Assembly (NCBI RefSeq): GCF_041435095.1
Contig: NZ_CP108025.1
Location: 4,340,001 to 4,404,000, forward strand
DNA: 64,000 bases
Direction of reading: 5' to 3'
From: Kitasatospora sp. NBC_00315
GTDB taxonomy: Bacteria > Actinomycetota > Actinomycetes > Streptomycetales > Streptomycetaceae
Shown: piece after piece, positions 38,629-47,281 of the stretch
Position numbering within the stretch: position 1 is the stretch's first letter
Layout: each line of letters starts with the position of its first letter
Notes under the pieces: model-generated
Seen by the model: the letters and a program-made list of their open reading frames with translations, nothing else
What the model was told of the DNA's origin: nothing
Databases searched by the model: none
Position numbers and translations under genes: made by a program

Positions 38629-40956
38629 CTACCGGTTGCCGGTCTTGCGAGTGGTGCTGGTCGCCTTGCCGGCGGGCTTGCCGGCCGTCCCCCCGGACGG
38701 CTTGCCCGTGCTGCCGGTGGAACCCTTGCCCGCGGCGTTCTTGCCGGGGACGACCGCGCCGCTGCCGGGAACCAGGGTCTTGGCCTTGGTCCGGGCGGTG
38801 TCGCTCGGGCCGGCCGGAACCGCGGTGGCGGTGCCGCTCGGCACGACGGTCTTGGCGGCCGGAGCCAGCAGCGGCTGCACCGTGGTGGCCGCCGCGGCGG
38901 CCACGGCCGCCGGGGTCTGCGCCGCGGTGAGCTTCAGCGTGACGCTGCTCTGCAGGGAGCCGGGCTTGACCCAGCCGGAGAGCGATCCGGCGTAGGCGGT
39001 GCCGAAGGCGCTGCTGCCGAACGCCAGCTTCTGGGTGGTGCCGGTCGGCATGGTGGCCTCGGCCTGCACGCCGGAGGGCGCGTTGACCGTGACGGTGTCA
39101 CCGATCCGGTAGCCGGTGGCCTGGCCGGCCGAGACCGCGGTGTTCCAGGCCGCGCGGCGCTGGAACTCGGCGCCGATCTCGCGCTGGGCCAGGTTCACCA
39201 CCGGGGTGTTGTCCGCGTAGAGGCCGCGGTAGGTGGAGAGCACCTTCTCCAGCACCGGGTAGACGATCCGGCCCTCGGACAGGTTCGACTGGTGGATGAA
39301 GTGCGGGCGCGGGTCGTTGTTGAGCACGTGGCTCAGGTCGATCCGGGCCTCGAGCGGCACGATGTACGACGTGTAGCCGGTGGTCGTGTTCAGCGGGGTG
39401 GTGAGGCAGGTGGAGTTCGCGTTGTTCTCGCAGACGCCACTGCCGCCGTTGGCCGCGCTGGTGTAGATCCAGTTGTACTCGTCGGTCTCCTCCTGCGCCG
39501 TGCCGGCGTTGTAGAAGACGTTCATCGGGTAGCGCGGGACGGTCAGCGTGGACGACCCGACGGCGCGCTGGGCGGGCTCGCGGGAGGCGTCGCTGGCGGT
39601 CCACTTGACCCCGTTGGCGACCAGGGCGGGCGCCAGGTTGGGGTTGTCGCTGGTCTCCTGGGGGGCGGTCAGCAGGCCGGAGTGCTCGCCGGTGACGAGC
39701 TCCGACTTGTCGATCACCAGGCTGTGCGCGGCCGCCCAGTCGCTGTTGCTCTTGATCTGGGTGTTGATGGTGGCCTGGTCCACCCAGACGGTGTTGCCGC
39801 CCGCGTCCTTGGTGCACTTCCACGGCACGACGGTGACGTCCTGCTGGCAGCCGAGGTACGGGTGCTGGTAGGTGTGGTTGATCCAGCGGTAGCTGGTCTG
39901 GTCGGCGACCATCTGGTCGACCAGCGGGTCCGCGGTGACCTCGTGGTCGGACTTCCAGTCCTCGCTGCCGCCGCCGTTGAAGACCATGTCCAGGGTGAAG
40001 TTGTGGTCCAGCTGCCACTGCTTCGCGTACTGGGCGTCGGCCGTCGTCATCCGGATCGGGTTGACCGTCTCGGGCGTGCCGGGCGGGCAGGTGACGTCAC
40101 CGGGGGTGCACTTGAGCGTGGTGTCCCAGCGGTCGTCGGCGAGGAAGACGTCGTCGACGTGGGCCGCGAAGTAGTTGCGGTCGTAGCCGAGGTGGATGCC
40201 CTGGGTGACCCAGTCCACCATGCCGCGCGCCAGCAGCCGGTACTGCTGCTGGTACTGGTTGTAGACGAAGGTGACGACCAGTTCCTTGCGGCCGTCGTGG
40301 GTGTACTCGCCGACCAGCGAGCCGCGCGAGGTGGTGCCCGGGATGGGAGCGTCCACCAGCGGCTTGAAGTCGGCGCCGGCCAGCGGGGTGGCGAGGTAGC
40401 CGTAGCTCTCGCTGACGGAGGCGTCGTTGTCCTCGAACGGGACGCTGCCCTTGAGGTACCCGAACGGCCCGGCGAGGCCGTCCGTGGTGACCTGGCCCTG
40501 GGTGCCGTCGAGGGTGCCGATGTAACCGGGGTTCTGTGCCCAGTTCAGACCGACGCCCGGCTGGGCATAGGTGTAGGCATCGACCTGACGGATGCCGAAG
40601 GTGGCCTCGAAGGTGGCGATGGCCGCCATCTCCGTGGACCCCGCGGCGAAGGGGTTGTCATTGGGCATGACGACACCCTGGAACTTCGCGCGCGGCTGTC
40701 CGTTGAGGGTGTCGCTCAGGAAGGCGGCATCGATCACGGGGCGGTTGGCGTCGTTCAGATTGACGATCTTGTGCGGGGTGCCCTGGCTCGCGAGTTCGGC
40801 GGTGATCGCGGCGGTCGCGGGACCGCCGTCGTCGAGCACGAGAACGGTGAGGTCGATCCGGTTGGTCGTCGTCGCGTGCGCGATCGACGACTGGAGACCG
40901 CCGGCCAGCAGGACGGCTGCCGCGCAGGCGGCAGCTCTTCGGGTCGCTCGACCCAT
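38629..40956 (-). CDS. secreted CE18-like (Agd3/PelA-type) polysaccharide deacetylase
   Basis: Exported protein of 775 residues. A signal peptide covers 1-29 (AACAAAVLLAGG, AHATT). Residues about 35-250 form an N-terminal carbohydrate-binding-like part. The deacetylase core has HVDDVFLADD (metal-binding D268/D269), a long insertion, and HTYQH (H361, H365), the HxxxH motif of this superfamily. These match fungal Agd3 and the deacetylase part of PelA. The C-terminal 200 residues carry a beta-rich domain and a Lys/Gly/Ser/Thr/Pro-rich tail, which may bind the anionic wall. First gene of the cluster, ATG with GGGGAGG. Deacetylation would give a cationic galactosamine polymer. Confidence 0.82.
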   Translation of the reverse strand: MGRATRRAAACAAAVLLAGGLQSSIAHATTTNRIDLTVLVLDDGGPATAAITAELASQGTPHKIVNLNDANRPVIDAAFLSDTLNGQPRAKFQGVVMPNDNPFAAGSTEMAAIATFEATFGIRQVDAYTYAQPGVGLNWAQNPGYIGTLDGTQGQVTTDGLAGPFGYLKGSVPFEDNDASVSESYGYLATPLAGADFKPLVDAPIPGTTSRGSLVGEYTHDGRKELVVTFVYNQYQQQYRLLARGMVDWVTQGIHLGYDRNYFAAHVDDVFLADDRWDTTLKCTPGDVTCPPGTPETVNPIRMTTADAQYAKQWQLDHNFTLDMVFNGGGSEDWKSDHEVTADPLVDQMVADQTSYRWINHTYQHPYLGCQQDVTVVPWKCTKDAGGNTVWVDQATINTQIKSNSDWAAAHSLVIDKSELVTGEHSGLLTAPQETSDNPNLAPALVANGVKWTASDASREPAQRAVGSSTLTVPRYPMNVFYNAGTAQEETDEYNWIYTSAANGGSGVCENNANSTCLTTPLNTTTGYTSYIVPLEARIDLSHVLNNDPRPHFIHQSNLSEGRIVYPVLEKVLSTYRGLYADNTPVVNLAQREIGAEFQRRAAWNTAVSAGQATGYRIGDTVTVNAPSGVQAEATMPTGTTQKLAFGSSAFGTAYAGSLSGWVKPGSLQSSVTLKLTAAQTPAAVAAAAATTVQPLLAPAAKTVVPSGTATAVPAGPSDTARTKAKTLVPGSGAVVPGKNAAGKGSTGSTGKPSGGTAGKPAGKATSTTRKTGNR

Positions 40957-41394
40957 GGTTGTTCCTCCCCTTGGGCAGGGGCGGATCGCTGCTCGGCGCC
41001 CGCCTGCCCTGACCTTGTTCGAAGGCAGCAGGCTGCCTGCGCCTATCTTGGGGGAGGAACAGGGGTGCTCGGGACCAAATGGGTGACAACGCAGCGAATC
41101 TGTTACCAACGTTCAAGGGGGCGCCCGGAGTGGTTCGAACACGGTCCAGAAGTAACAACCTGTGAAAATAATTAAATCGATCGACAATCAGTCAGCGCCT
41201 GACAGCAATCGGTTGACTTTCGCTCAGTCCTCGGGGGTTACCGCTGGTCACAGGCGGATGCCGGGGATCGGAAGTCCGCCCTACCCAGACTGATCACTCC
41301 TGTCACTCGCGCATCAGCATCTTCGGTGGGCAGGTTCATGCAACATCGCGCGGGTTCTGTACCGCGGCGTTCCGAATTCCGATGGAGGCCATCC
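40957..41394. promoter_or_regulatory. AT-rich divergent promoter region upstream of the polysaccharide cluster
   Basis: A 438-base gap between the deacetylase (minus) and the phosphatase (plus). Positions 41155-41220 are strikingly AT-rich for this genome (AAAATAATTAAATCGATCG), followed by a TTGACT-like element at about 41213 that could be a -35 for the plus strand. No gene is supported here. A TTGAC-type promoter or a nucleoid-protein site are possible. Confidence 0.5.
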
Positions 41395-42363
41395 GTGACC
41401 GAGCAGCAGACCGAGATCGCCGGGCCCGCAATGACCGTGTCGGTCACGACCGAACCGGCCTTCGACGACCGGCCCGCCGGCGGTCCGGAGACCGCGCGCA
41501 GCCTCGGCCTGCACGGCGCCGCCAACGCCCGCGATCTCGGCGGCTACCGGACGGCCGACGGCCGGGTGCTGCGGCACGGCGCCGCTCTGCGCAGTGACGG
41601 CCTGAACCGGCTCACCGACGCCGACCTCGCCGCCCTCGCTGGGCACGGCCTGCGCCACGTCGTCGACCTGCGCAGCCTGGACGAGGTCCGCCAGGCGGGC
41701 CCGGACCGCGTCCTCGGCCTGCCGGTCGCCGAGATCGCCGCCACCGAGCTCTCCGCCACCGCGCTCACCGTCGGGCCCGACACCCCCGACGGCGTCACCC
41801 TGCACCACCTGCCGGTCTTCGCCGCCGACTTCGACATCTACGTCGCCCTGCGCGACGCCCTGGCGGACCGCAGCCACGAGAAGCAGCACGCACTGCTCGG
41901 CGACGGCCGGGCCGCCGCGATGATGGTCGGCCTCTACCGCTGGTTCGTCACCGACCCGGTCGCCCGGGAGCGCTTCGCCACCGTGCTGCGCCTGCTCGCC
42001 GCCCCCGACGGCGCGCCGCTGCTCTTCCACTGCTCGGCCGGCAAGGACCGCACCGGCTGGACCGCCGCGATCCTGCTCACCGCGCTCGGGGTGGACCGTG
42101 ACACCGTCTTCGCCGACTACCTGCTCACCAACGAGCGTTCCGCGGCGGTGGTCGAGAACATCCTGGACAGCTTCGGCACCCGGGGCCTGATGCGGGAGCC
42201 CGCGCTCCTCCTGCCGGTCTTCCGTGCCGACCGCGGTTATCTGGAGGCCGCGTACGAGGAGGTCGCCCGCGGCTGGGCGTCCTTCGGCGACTTCTGGCGG
42301 GACGGCCTCGGCCTGGACGACGAGGTGCTGGCCGGACTGCGCGCCAACCTGCTGGCCGACTGA
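41395..42363 (+). CDS. protein tyrosine/serine phosphatase
   Basis: A 322-residue dual-specificity-type phosphatase. The loop HCSAGKDRTGW gives the CX5R signature (C213, R219). Before it come NARDLGGYRTADGRVLRHG (about residue 44 on) and DLRSLDEV, typical of the Y_phosphatase3 (Ltp/IphP-like) family, and the domain ends in GLGLDDEVLAGLRANLLAD. GTG start with GGAGG seven bases before. Substrate may be phosphotyrosine, phosphoinositide or a small molecule. Opposite in direction to the polysaccharide cluster, it may share a regulator but no evidence shows it. Confidence 0.88.
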   Translation: MTEQQTEIAGPAMTVSVTTEPAFDDRPAGGPETARSLGLHGAANARDLGGYRTADGRVLRHGAALRSDGLNRLTDADLAALAGHGLRHVVDLRSLDEVRQAGPDRVLGLPVAEIAATELSATALTVGPDTPDGVTLHHLPVFAADFDIYVALRDALADRSHEKQHALLGDGRAAAMMVGLYRWFVTDPVARERFATVLRLLAAPDGAPLLFHCSAGKDRTGWTAAILLTALGVDRDTVFADYLLTNERSAAVVENILDSFGTRGLMREPALLLPVFRADRGYLEAAYEEVARGWASFGDFWRDGLGLDDEVLAGLRANLLAD

Positions 42364-42368
42364 GGCGG

Positions 42369-42466
42369 ACGGCCCGACGCGCACGGCCCGACGCGTACGG
42401 CCCGACGCGTACGGGCCGATGCGTACGGGCCGACGCACACGGCCCGATGCACACGGCCCGACGCGC
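42369..42466. repeat. seven tandem copies of a 14-bp unit
   Basis: Units of the form ACGGCCCGACGCGY, starting six bases after the phosphatase stop, with changes such as GGG for GCC and T for C. The copies differ at four positions. It ends before the sigma-factor gene stop. A GC-rich array of unknown function. Confidence 0.9.
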
Positions 42467-42539
42467 ACGGCCTCCCGGTCGGGCCGGGACCGCCCCCGGC
42501 CCGGCCGGGAGGCCGGGGCGACCGATCGGGCCGCGTCGA

Positions 42540-43421
42540 TCACCTCTCGCTGATCAGGCCCTCGCGGAGCTGGGTGAGCGTCTTGGTCAGCAGCCGGGAG
42601 ACGTGCATCTGCGAGATGCCGATCTCCTCGCCGATCTGCGACTGGGTCAGGTTGCCGAAGAACCGCAGCATGATGATCCGGCGCTCACGCGGCGGCAGCT
42701 TGGCCAGCAGCGGCTTGAGCGACTCCCGGTACTCCACGCCCTCCAGCGCGAGGTCCTCGTAGCCGAGCCGCTCGGCCAGCGGGCCGTCGCCGTCCTCCTC
42801 GCCGGGGCTGGAGTCCAGCGAGCTCGCGGTGTAGGCGTTGCCGACCGCCAGGCCCTCGACCACGTCCTCCTCGCTGACGCCCAGGCAGACGGCCAGCTCG
42901 GCGACGGTGGGGGAGCGGTCGAGCCGCTGGGCCAGCTCGTCGCCGGCCTTGGTCAGCGCCAGCCGCAGCTCCTGGAGCCGCCGCGGCACCCGGACCGACC
43001 AGCTGGTGTCGCGGAAGAAGCGCTTGATCTCGCCGACCACGGTGGGCATCGCGAAGGTCGGGAACTCGACCCCGCGCTCCGGGTCGAAGCGGTCGATCGC
43101 CTTGATCAGCCCGATCGTGCCGACCTGGACGATGTCCTCCATCGGCTCGTTGCGGCTGCGGAAGCGCGCGGAGGCGTACCGGACCAGCGGCAGGTTGAGC
43201 TCGATCAGGGTGTCGCGGACGTACGTGTGCTCGTCGCTGCCGGCCTCCAGGCCGGCCAGCCGCAGGAAGAGCGCGCGGGAGAGCGTACGGGTGTCCAGGG
43301 CCCCGCCGGTGGCCGCTACGGGCGGGGCCGCCGCGGGCGGCTCCGGGCCCTTCTGGACAGGGATCCGATCGACCACCGTCGTGGCGTCGTGGATCTCAGC
43401 AGTGCCCAGGTCTCCGGACAT
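42540..43421 (-). CDS. sigN: SigB/SigF-family RNA polymerase sigma factor (SigN-like)
   Basis: A 293-residue alternative sigma factor. Region 2 reads NEPMEDIVQVGTIGLIKAID with RFDPERGVEFPTFAMPTVVG, region 3 is LRLALTKAGDELAQ to VEGLAV, and region 4 ends in a helix-turn-helix (LTQSQIGEEIGISQMHVSRL). Family members direct stress and developmental transcription and are often held by anti-sigma factors; none is adjacent. The symbol follows gene order: it lies next to a second member and ahead of a Dabb gene, like sigN beside sigF in S. coelicolor. Start ATG has an AAGGGGGTG site. Confidence 0.85.
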   Translation of the reverse strand: MSGDLGTAEIHDATTVVDRIPVQKGPEPPAAAPPVAATGGALDTRTLSRALFLRLAGLEAGSDEHTYVRDTLIELNLPLVRYASARFRSRNEPMEDIVQVGTIGLIKAIDRFDPERGVEFPTFAMPTVVGEIKRFFRDTSWSVRVPRRLQELRLALTKAGDELAQRLDRSPTVAELAVCLGVSEEDVVEGLAVGNAYTASSLDSSPGEEDGDGPLAERLGYEDLALEGVEYRESLKPLLAKLPPRERRIIMLRFFGNLTQSQIGEEIGISQMHVSRLLTKTLTQLREGLISER

Positions 43422-43612
43422 GCACCCACCCCCTTGTGACTGACTGTTGAACGGATGTCACCGGTCGGCGGTTCCCGCGCGGCGCCCTCCCCCTCCATAC
43501 CGGCGCGCGGACCGCCGCAAACCCGAACGTCGCAAGACGTCACGCGGCGGTAACGCGGAGCAATCCCGTTCTCCTCGGTGGGGATCGGCCGGTATGAGTG
43601 GATCTGTGATGA

Positions 43613-44617
43613 TCAGTCTTCCCAGGAATTCCCGGTTCGAAGCCTGGACAGGATCCGCGAGAGCAGCCGGGAGACGTGCATCTGCGACATCCCCAGCTCG
43701 TTGCTGATCTGGGACTGGGTCAGATTGGCGAAGAACCGCAGCATGATGATCCGCCGCTCCCGCTCCGGCAGCTGGACCAGGAGGTGACGGACCATGTCGC
43801 GGTGCTCGACCTCGGCCAGTGCGGAGTCCTCGTAGCCGAGCCGGTCGAGCAGGGCCAGGCCGCCCTCGTGCTCCTGCGCCGCCTCCAGCGAGGCCGCGTT
43901 GTACGCCCGCCCGGCGTCCAGGCAGGCCCGGACGTCCTCCTCGGGGATGCGCAGGCTGGCGGCGATCTCCGGGACCTTCGGTGTCCGGCCGTGGGTCACC
44001 GTCAGCTCCTCCATGGCGCCGCTGACCTGGACCCAGAGCTCCTGGAGCCGGCGGGGGACGTGCATGGTCCGGACGTTGTCGCGGAAGTAGCGCTTGATCT
44101 CGCCGAGGATGGTCGGCAGCGCGTAGGTCGGGAACTGCACGCCCCGGCTCGGGTCGAACCGGTCGATCGCGTTGATCAGGCCGATGGTGCCGACCTGGAC
44201 CACGTCCTCCATCGGCTCGTTGCGACTGCGGAAGCGGGTGGCGGCGTACCGCACCAGGGGGATGTTGACCTCGATCAGGGCGGCCCGGACCCGTCCGCGC
44301 TCCGGGGCGTCGGGGGGCAGTTCGGAGAGCCGTTCGAACAGCACCCGGGTGAGGGTGCGGACGTCGACGGCGGGCCGTCCGCCGCCGGGCTTGAGCTCCC
44401 CGGCGGGCCCGAAGAGGGCGGCCACCAGTTCGTCCTGCGAGGGACCGGCGGGAGTCTCGGCGGCGGTCGCGGTGGTCGTGGCCGGCGGCGTGGCGGCCGG
44501 CGGCGTGGCGGGCGGCAGCACGGGGGCCGGCGGTGCGGCGCTTGGCAGTACAGGGGCCGGCGGCGTGGCGGGCGGCGGCCCGGTATCGGTGTCAGTCGCA
44601 GTCTCCTGTGTCCGCAC
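43613..44617 (-). CDS. sigF: SigB/SigF-family RNA polymerase sigma factor (SigF-like)
   Basis: A 334-residue sigma factor. Region 2: NEPMEDVVQVGTIGLINAID and RFDPSRGVQFPTYALPTILG; region 4: LTQSQISNELGMSQMHVSRL. An N-terminal Thr/Ala/Pro-rich extension of about 100 residues precedes the conserved part. I prefer the GTG with GGGAGGGG ten bases upstream; starts up to an ATG at 44716 stay open. Role in sporulation-stage or stress transcription is expected from SigF of S. coelicolor. Paralogue of the adjacent gene, separated by a 190-base promoter region. Symbol given by gene order, not by sequence identity. Confidence 0.82.
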   Translation of the reverse strand: MRTQETATDTDTGPPPATPPAPVLPSAAPPAPVLPPATPPAATPPATTTATAAETPAGPSQDELVAALFGPAGELKPGGGRPAVDVRTLTRVLFERLSELPPDAPERGRVRAALIEVNIPLVRYAATRFRSRNEPMEDVVQVGTIGLINAIDRFDPSRGVQFPTYALPTILGEIKRYFRDNVRTMHVPRRLQELWVQVSGAMEELTVTHGRTPKVPEIAASLRIPEEDVRACLDAGRAYNAASLEAAQEHEGGLALLDRLGYEDSALAEVEHRDMVRHLLVQLPERERRIIMLRFFANLTQSQISNELGMSQMHVSRLLSRILSRLRTGNSWED

Positions 44618-44820
44618 GGACGCGTCACCCCTCCCGAAGTCGTCGATGGTGGGACCTGCGGGTCGGGTGGCGTGGCCCCCGTTCGTCACCTCGCCATGTC
44701 CGGCAAAACCGGTCATAGCATCACAAGCTGGGCACAGTTCGTTCAAGCACCGGGCCCAGGTGTGTCGAGGTGCCGTTGGGGCATCCGGCGCAGTGCCGCC
44801 GGCCCCGGGCCGCACGCACG

Positions 44821-44856
44821 GCGGTGCCCCGCCCGGGTCGGGAGGCGGGGCACCGC
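44821..44856 (-). terminator. hairpin after the Dabb gene
   Basis: Thirteen-base perfect arms (44821-44833, 44844-44856), just past the stop of the minus-strand Dabb gene. Confidence 0.7.
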
Positions 44857-44892
44857 AGGGTCGTGCGAATGCGACCGAGCTGGTCGACGGGT

Positions 44893-45186
44893 TCAGACCT
44901 CGATGTCGGCAATCACCCAGGTGGCGAACGTCCGCCACTGACCGGCGGCGGCCTGGTGGGCCGGATGGGCGATGTAGGACTGCAGCGCGTCGCGGTCGGC
45001 GACGAGGCTGTTGATCGCGAAGTCGTAGGCGATGTCGCGCTCGGTGATGTTCCAGGCGCACTCCCACTCGCGCAGCTCGGGGACGAGTGGGCCGAGCTCC
45101 TCGAAGGCCTTGACGCCGGCGACGACGGGCTCGTCGTCCCTGCGGACGCCTTCGTTGAGCTTGAACAGGACCAGGTGCCGGATCAT
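44893..45186 (-). CDS. Dabb (stress-responsive A/B barrel) protein
   Basis: A 97-residue ferredoxin-like fold protein: MIRHLVLFKLNEGV at the N-terminus, ELREWECAWNIT, YDFAINSLVADRDALQ and HPAHQAAA are the family hallmarks. Members form dimers; some bind haem or small substrates but most have no known function. It stands upstream of sigF on the same strand and is separated by a terminator. Confidence 0.85.
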   Translation of the reverse strand: MIRHLVLFKLNEGVRRDDEPVVAGVKAFEELGPLVPELREWECAWNITERDIAYDFAINSLVADRDALQSYIAHPAHQAAAGQWRTFATWVIADIEV

Positions 45187-45368
45187 GATGCCGCTCCCAG
45201 CGGGCGAGGGTCGTTGGACCCCGCCACGTTAGCCGCCGGCCGCGGACGGCCCGCGCGGGGGCGGCGGCGCCCCCTGCGCCCCGGCCTCCGGTCCGCGCCG
45301 CGTCGTCCGCCCGCCGGCCCGCGTCGCTCCGCTCGCGCCCGCCTCGTCCGCCCGCCGTCCGGGTCGCG

Positions 45369-45533
45369 CTACTTGACCAGACCGGTCATGAACGTGCCGA
45401 CCGCCTTCGCCGCCGTCGAGATCCCCTCGAACCCCGACTGGACCAGCTCGGCCGCCCTGGCCGGTGAGGTGATGATCGTGTAGAGCACGAAGATGAGCAG
45501 GAGGTACATGCCGATCTTCCTCGCCTGAGCCAT
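45369..45533 (-). CDS. small membrane protein conserved beside sigF
   Basis: A 54-residue protein: basic start (MAQARKIG), one membrane helix (MYLLLIFVLYTIIT), then an amphipathic helix (AAELVQSGFEGISTAAKAVG). The ATG follows GGAGG. I know it only as a conserved streptomycete small protein; the position near the sigma pair suggests a regulatory or envelope role but this is weak. Confidence 0.7.
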   Translation of the reverse strand: MAQARKIGMYLLLIFVLYTIITSPARAAELVQSGFEGISTAAKAVGTFMTGLVK

Positions 45534-45856
45534 CGAACTGCCCTGCCTCCCTGCTCCGGGCCGCCGCCGTCCGGCACCCGTGCGCCCCGCGCCACCACTG
45601 CCCTGCGGCCGCGCTGCGCAGCCCTCCGGCAGCTTATCCACCGAACGGCCTATCAAGTCAGCGCCGCGTTCGCCCGACGGGACGAAGGTCCCCGCGGGTG
45701 AGGGCTTTCTCCGGGTGCCCGGGCGGGGTCGGTGCAGCAGGATGGTTGTTGTACCGAGGATCTGGCAGGAATCAGCGGTACATGGTCCGGAGCCCCCGCT
45801 GTGGGACCGGTGCTGCGGTTTTCCCCCGACGCGGCGCCGGTTGTGGGGCTCCGTCC

Positions 45857-46014
45857 GGGGGAGCAGCTCGGCCCCCCGGAGCTGCTCCCCCCTCCAGGCT
45901 CCGTACTCAAGGCGTTGGTGGTCATCGGCCGGAGTACGGAGCCTTACGCCTTCCCCGGGCCGGTTTCGGGCCGGGAACGACGAATGGCCCGTCCGGATCG
46001 GACGGGCCATTCGT
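45857..46014. other. three stem-loops in a 490-base gene-free region
   Basis: Hairpin 1: arms 45857-45869 and 45879-45891 (13 bp). Hairpin 2: arms 45897-45908 and 45932-45943 (12 bp). Hairpin 3: arms 45980-45994 and 46000-46014 (15 bp, 5-nt loop). The third lies just past the 3' end of the minus-strand tRNA-Ser gene and is its likely terminator. The other two could be leader or small-RNA structures. No gene is supported between 45534 and 46020. Confidence 0.65.
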
Positions 46015-46020
46015 GTCAGC

Positions 46021-46110
46021 TGGCGGTAGCGGTGGGATTCGAACCCACGGTGAAGTTGCCCCCACACACGCTTTCGAGGCGTGCTCCTTTGGCCGCTCGG
46101 ACACGCTACC
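46021..46110 (-). tRNA. tRNA-Ser (anticodon CGA)
   Basis: On the minus strand: acceptor GGTAGCG/CGCTACC, discriminator G, encoded CCA, loop CTCGAAA (anticodon CGA), class II variable arm and T arm GTGGG-TTCGAAT-CCCAC. It is separate from the tRNA-Ser(UGA) remnant near 4.7 kb. Confidence 0.95.
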
Positions 46111-46140
46111 GAGGGAGACTCTACCGGACGGCGGCTGCGG

Positions 46141-46674
46141 TCACGAAATCCTTTGGCCGGGTCCGGGGCGGTGACCGTCGAAGAAATCGCGCAGCTGCCT
46201 GCCGCACTCGTCCGCGAGCACGCCCGGGACGACCTCGGGCCGGTGGTTGAGCCGCCGGTCGCGCATGACGTCGAAGAGCGAACCGGCCGCGCCGGCCTTC
46301 TCGTCGAGCGCGCCGTAGACGACCCGGTCGATCCGGGACAGCACGATGGCGCCCGCGCACATGGTGCAGGGCTCCAGGGTGACCACCAGCGTGCAGCCGC
46401 TCAGCCGCCACTCGCCGAGGGCCGTGGCGGCCTCGCGGATGGCGACCACCTCGGCGTGGGCGGTCGGGTCGCCGACCGCTTCGCGCTCGTTGTGGCCGCG
46501 TCCGAGGAGGGCCCCGTCGGGTCCCAGCACCAGGGCCCCGACCGGTACGTCACCGGAGGCCGGCGCGAGAGCGGCCTCGGCGATGGCGAGGCGCATCTGC
46601 GCCGTCCAGCGGTCGCGGACCGGGTCGGGGCGGACGGGTGCGGGCAGCGGGGCGATCTGCGGGACGGACTGCAT
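46141..46674 (-). CDS. tadA: tRNA adenosine(34) deaminase
   Basis: A 177-residue cytidine-deaminase-fold enzyme that makes inosine at position 34 of tRNA-Arg(ACG), so two such tRNA genes in this window are its substrates. Zn ligands: H73 and E75 in THAEVVAI, C103 and C106 in LEPCTMCAGA. VYGALDEKAGAAGS and the C-terminal LRDFFDG complete the fold. The N-terminal 25 residues are extra. It follows its associated-protein gene after 46 bases and probably shares a transcript. Confidence 0.92.
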   Translation of the reverse strand: MQSVPQIAPLPAPVRPDPVRDRWTAQMRLAIAEAALAPASGDVPVGALVLGPDGALLGRGHNEREAVGDPTAHAEVVAIREAATALGEWRLSGCTLVVTLEPCTMCAGAIVLSRIDRVVYGALDEKAGAAGSLFDVMRDRRLNHRPEVVPGVLADECGRQLRDFFDGHRPGPGQRIS

Positions 46675-46720
46675 GGCATCCAGTGTCGGGCATCCGGTCC
46701 TGCGGCCGTCCGCGGACCGC

Positions 46721-47281
46721 CTACCGGACGGCCTCCAGGATCTCGCCGCAGCCCAGCGCGTCGGCGATCTCGGCCAGGGCGTCGCCCGGCATCGCGCCCT
46801 CACCGCTGAGGTCCACGAGGTCCTTGGCGGCCAGCCCGAACTCGGCGAGGAGTTCGGAGTCGCCCAGCGGTCCGACGGGCACCCCGCCGGGGCCCACGAC
46901 CGGGCCCTCGTCGTCCTCGTCCTCGTCCTGGTCGGAGACCTCGGCCTCGTCGTCCAGTTCGGCGACCAGGTCGTCGAGGTCGTCGAACTCACTCTCGCCG
47001 GCCTGTTCGACCAGTTCGTCGGTGAGCACCGACCCGTAGGAACTGCGGGCGGCCGCGGCTCCGTCCGAGACGAAGATCCGCGGGTCCTCCTCGCCGTCCA
47101 CGCGGACGATGGCGAACCAGGCATCCTCCTGTTCGATGAAGACCAGCACGCTGTCGTCGTCCTGTGCGGCCTCGCGGGCCAGCTCGGCCAGGTCGGCCAA
47201 GGTCTCGACATCGTCCAGTTCGGTCTCGCTCACATCCCACCCGTCCTCGGTGCGAGCAAGCACTGCAGCGAAGTACGCCAC
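46721..47281 (-). CDS. tRNA adenosine deaminase-associated protein
   Basis: A 186-residue acidic protein: FAAVLARTEDGW at the N-terminus, a beta-rich core (DAWFAIVRVDGEEDPRIFVS), a highly acidic stretch (about residues 95-130, DQDEDEDDEGP) and a C-terminal helical part (EILEAVR). It is the standard actinobacterial neighbour of tadA and is named for that; its activity is not known to me. GTG start with GGGAG. Co-transcription with tadA is likely. Confidence 0.85.
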   Translation of the reverse strand: MAYFAAVLARTEDGWDVSETELDDVETLADLAELAREAAQDDDSVLVFIEQEDAWFAIVRVDGEEDPRIFVSDGAAAARSSYGSVLTDELVEQAGESEFDDLDDLVAELDDEAEVSDQDEDEDDEGPVVGPGGVPVGPLGDSELLAEFGLAAKDLVDLSGEGAMPGDALAEIADALGCGEILEAVR

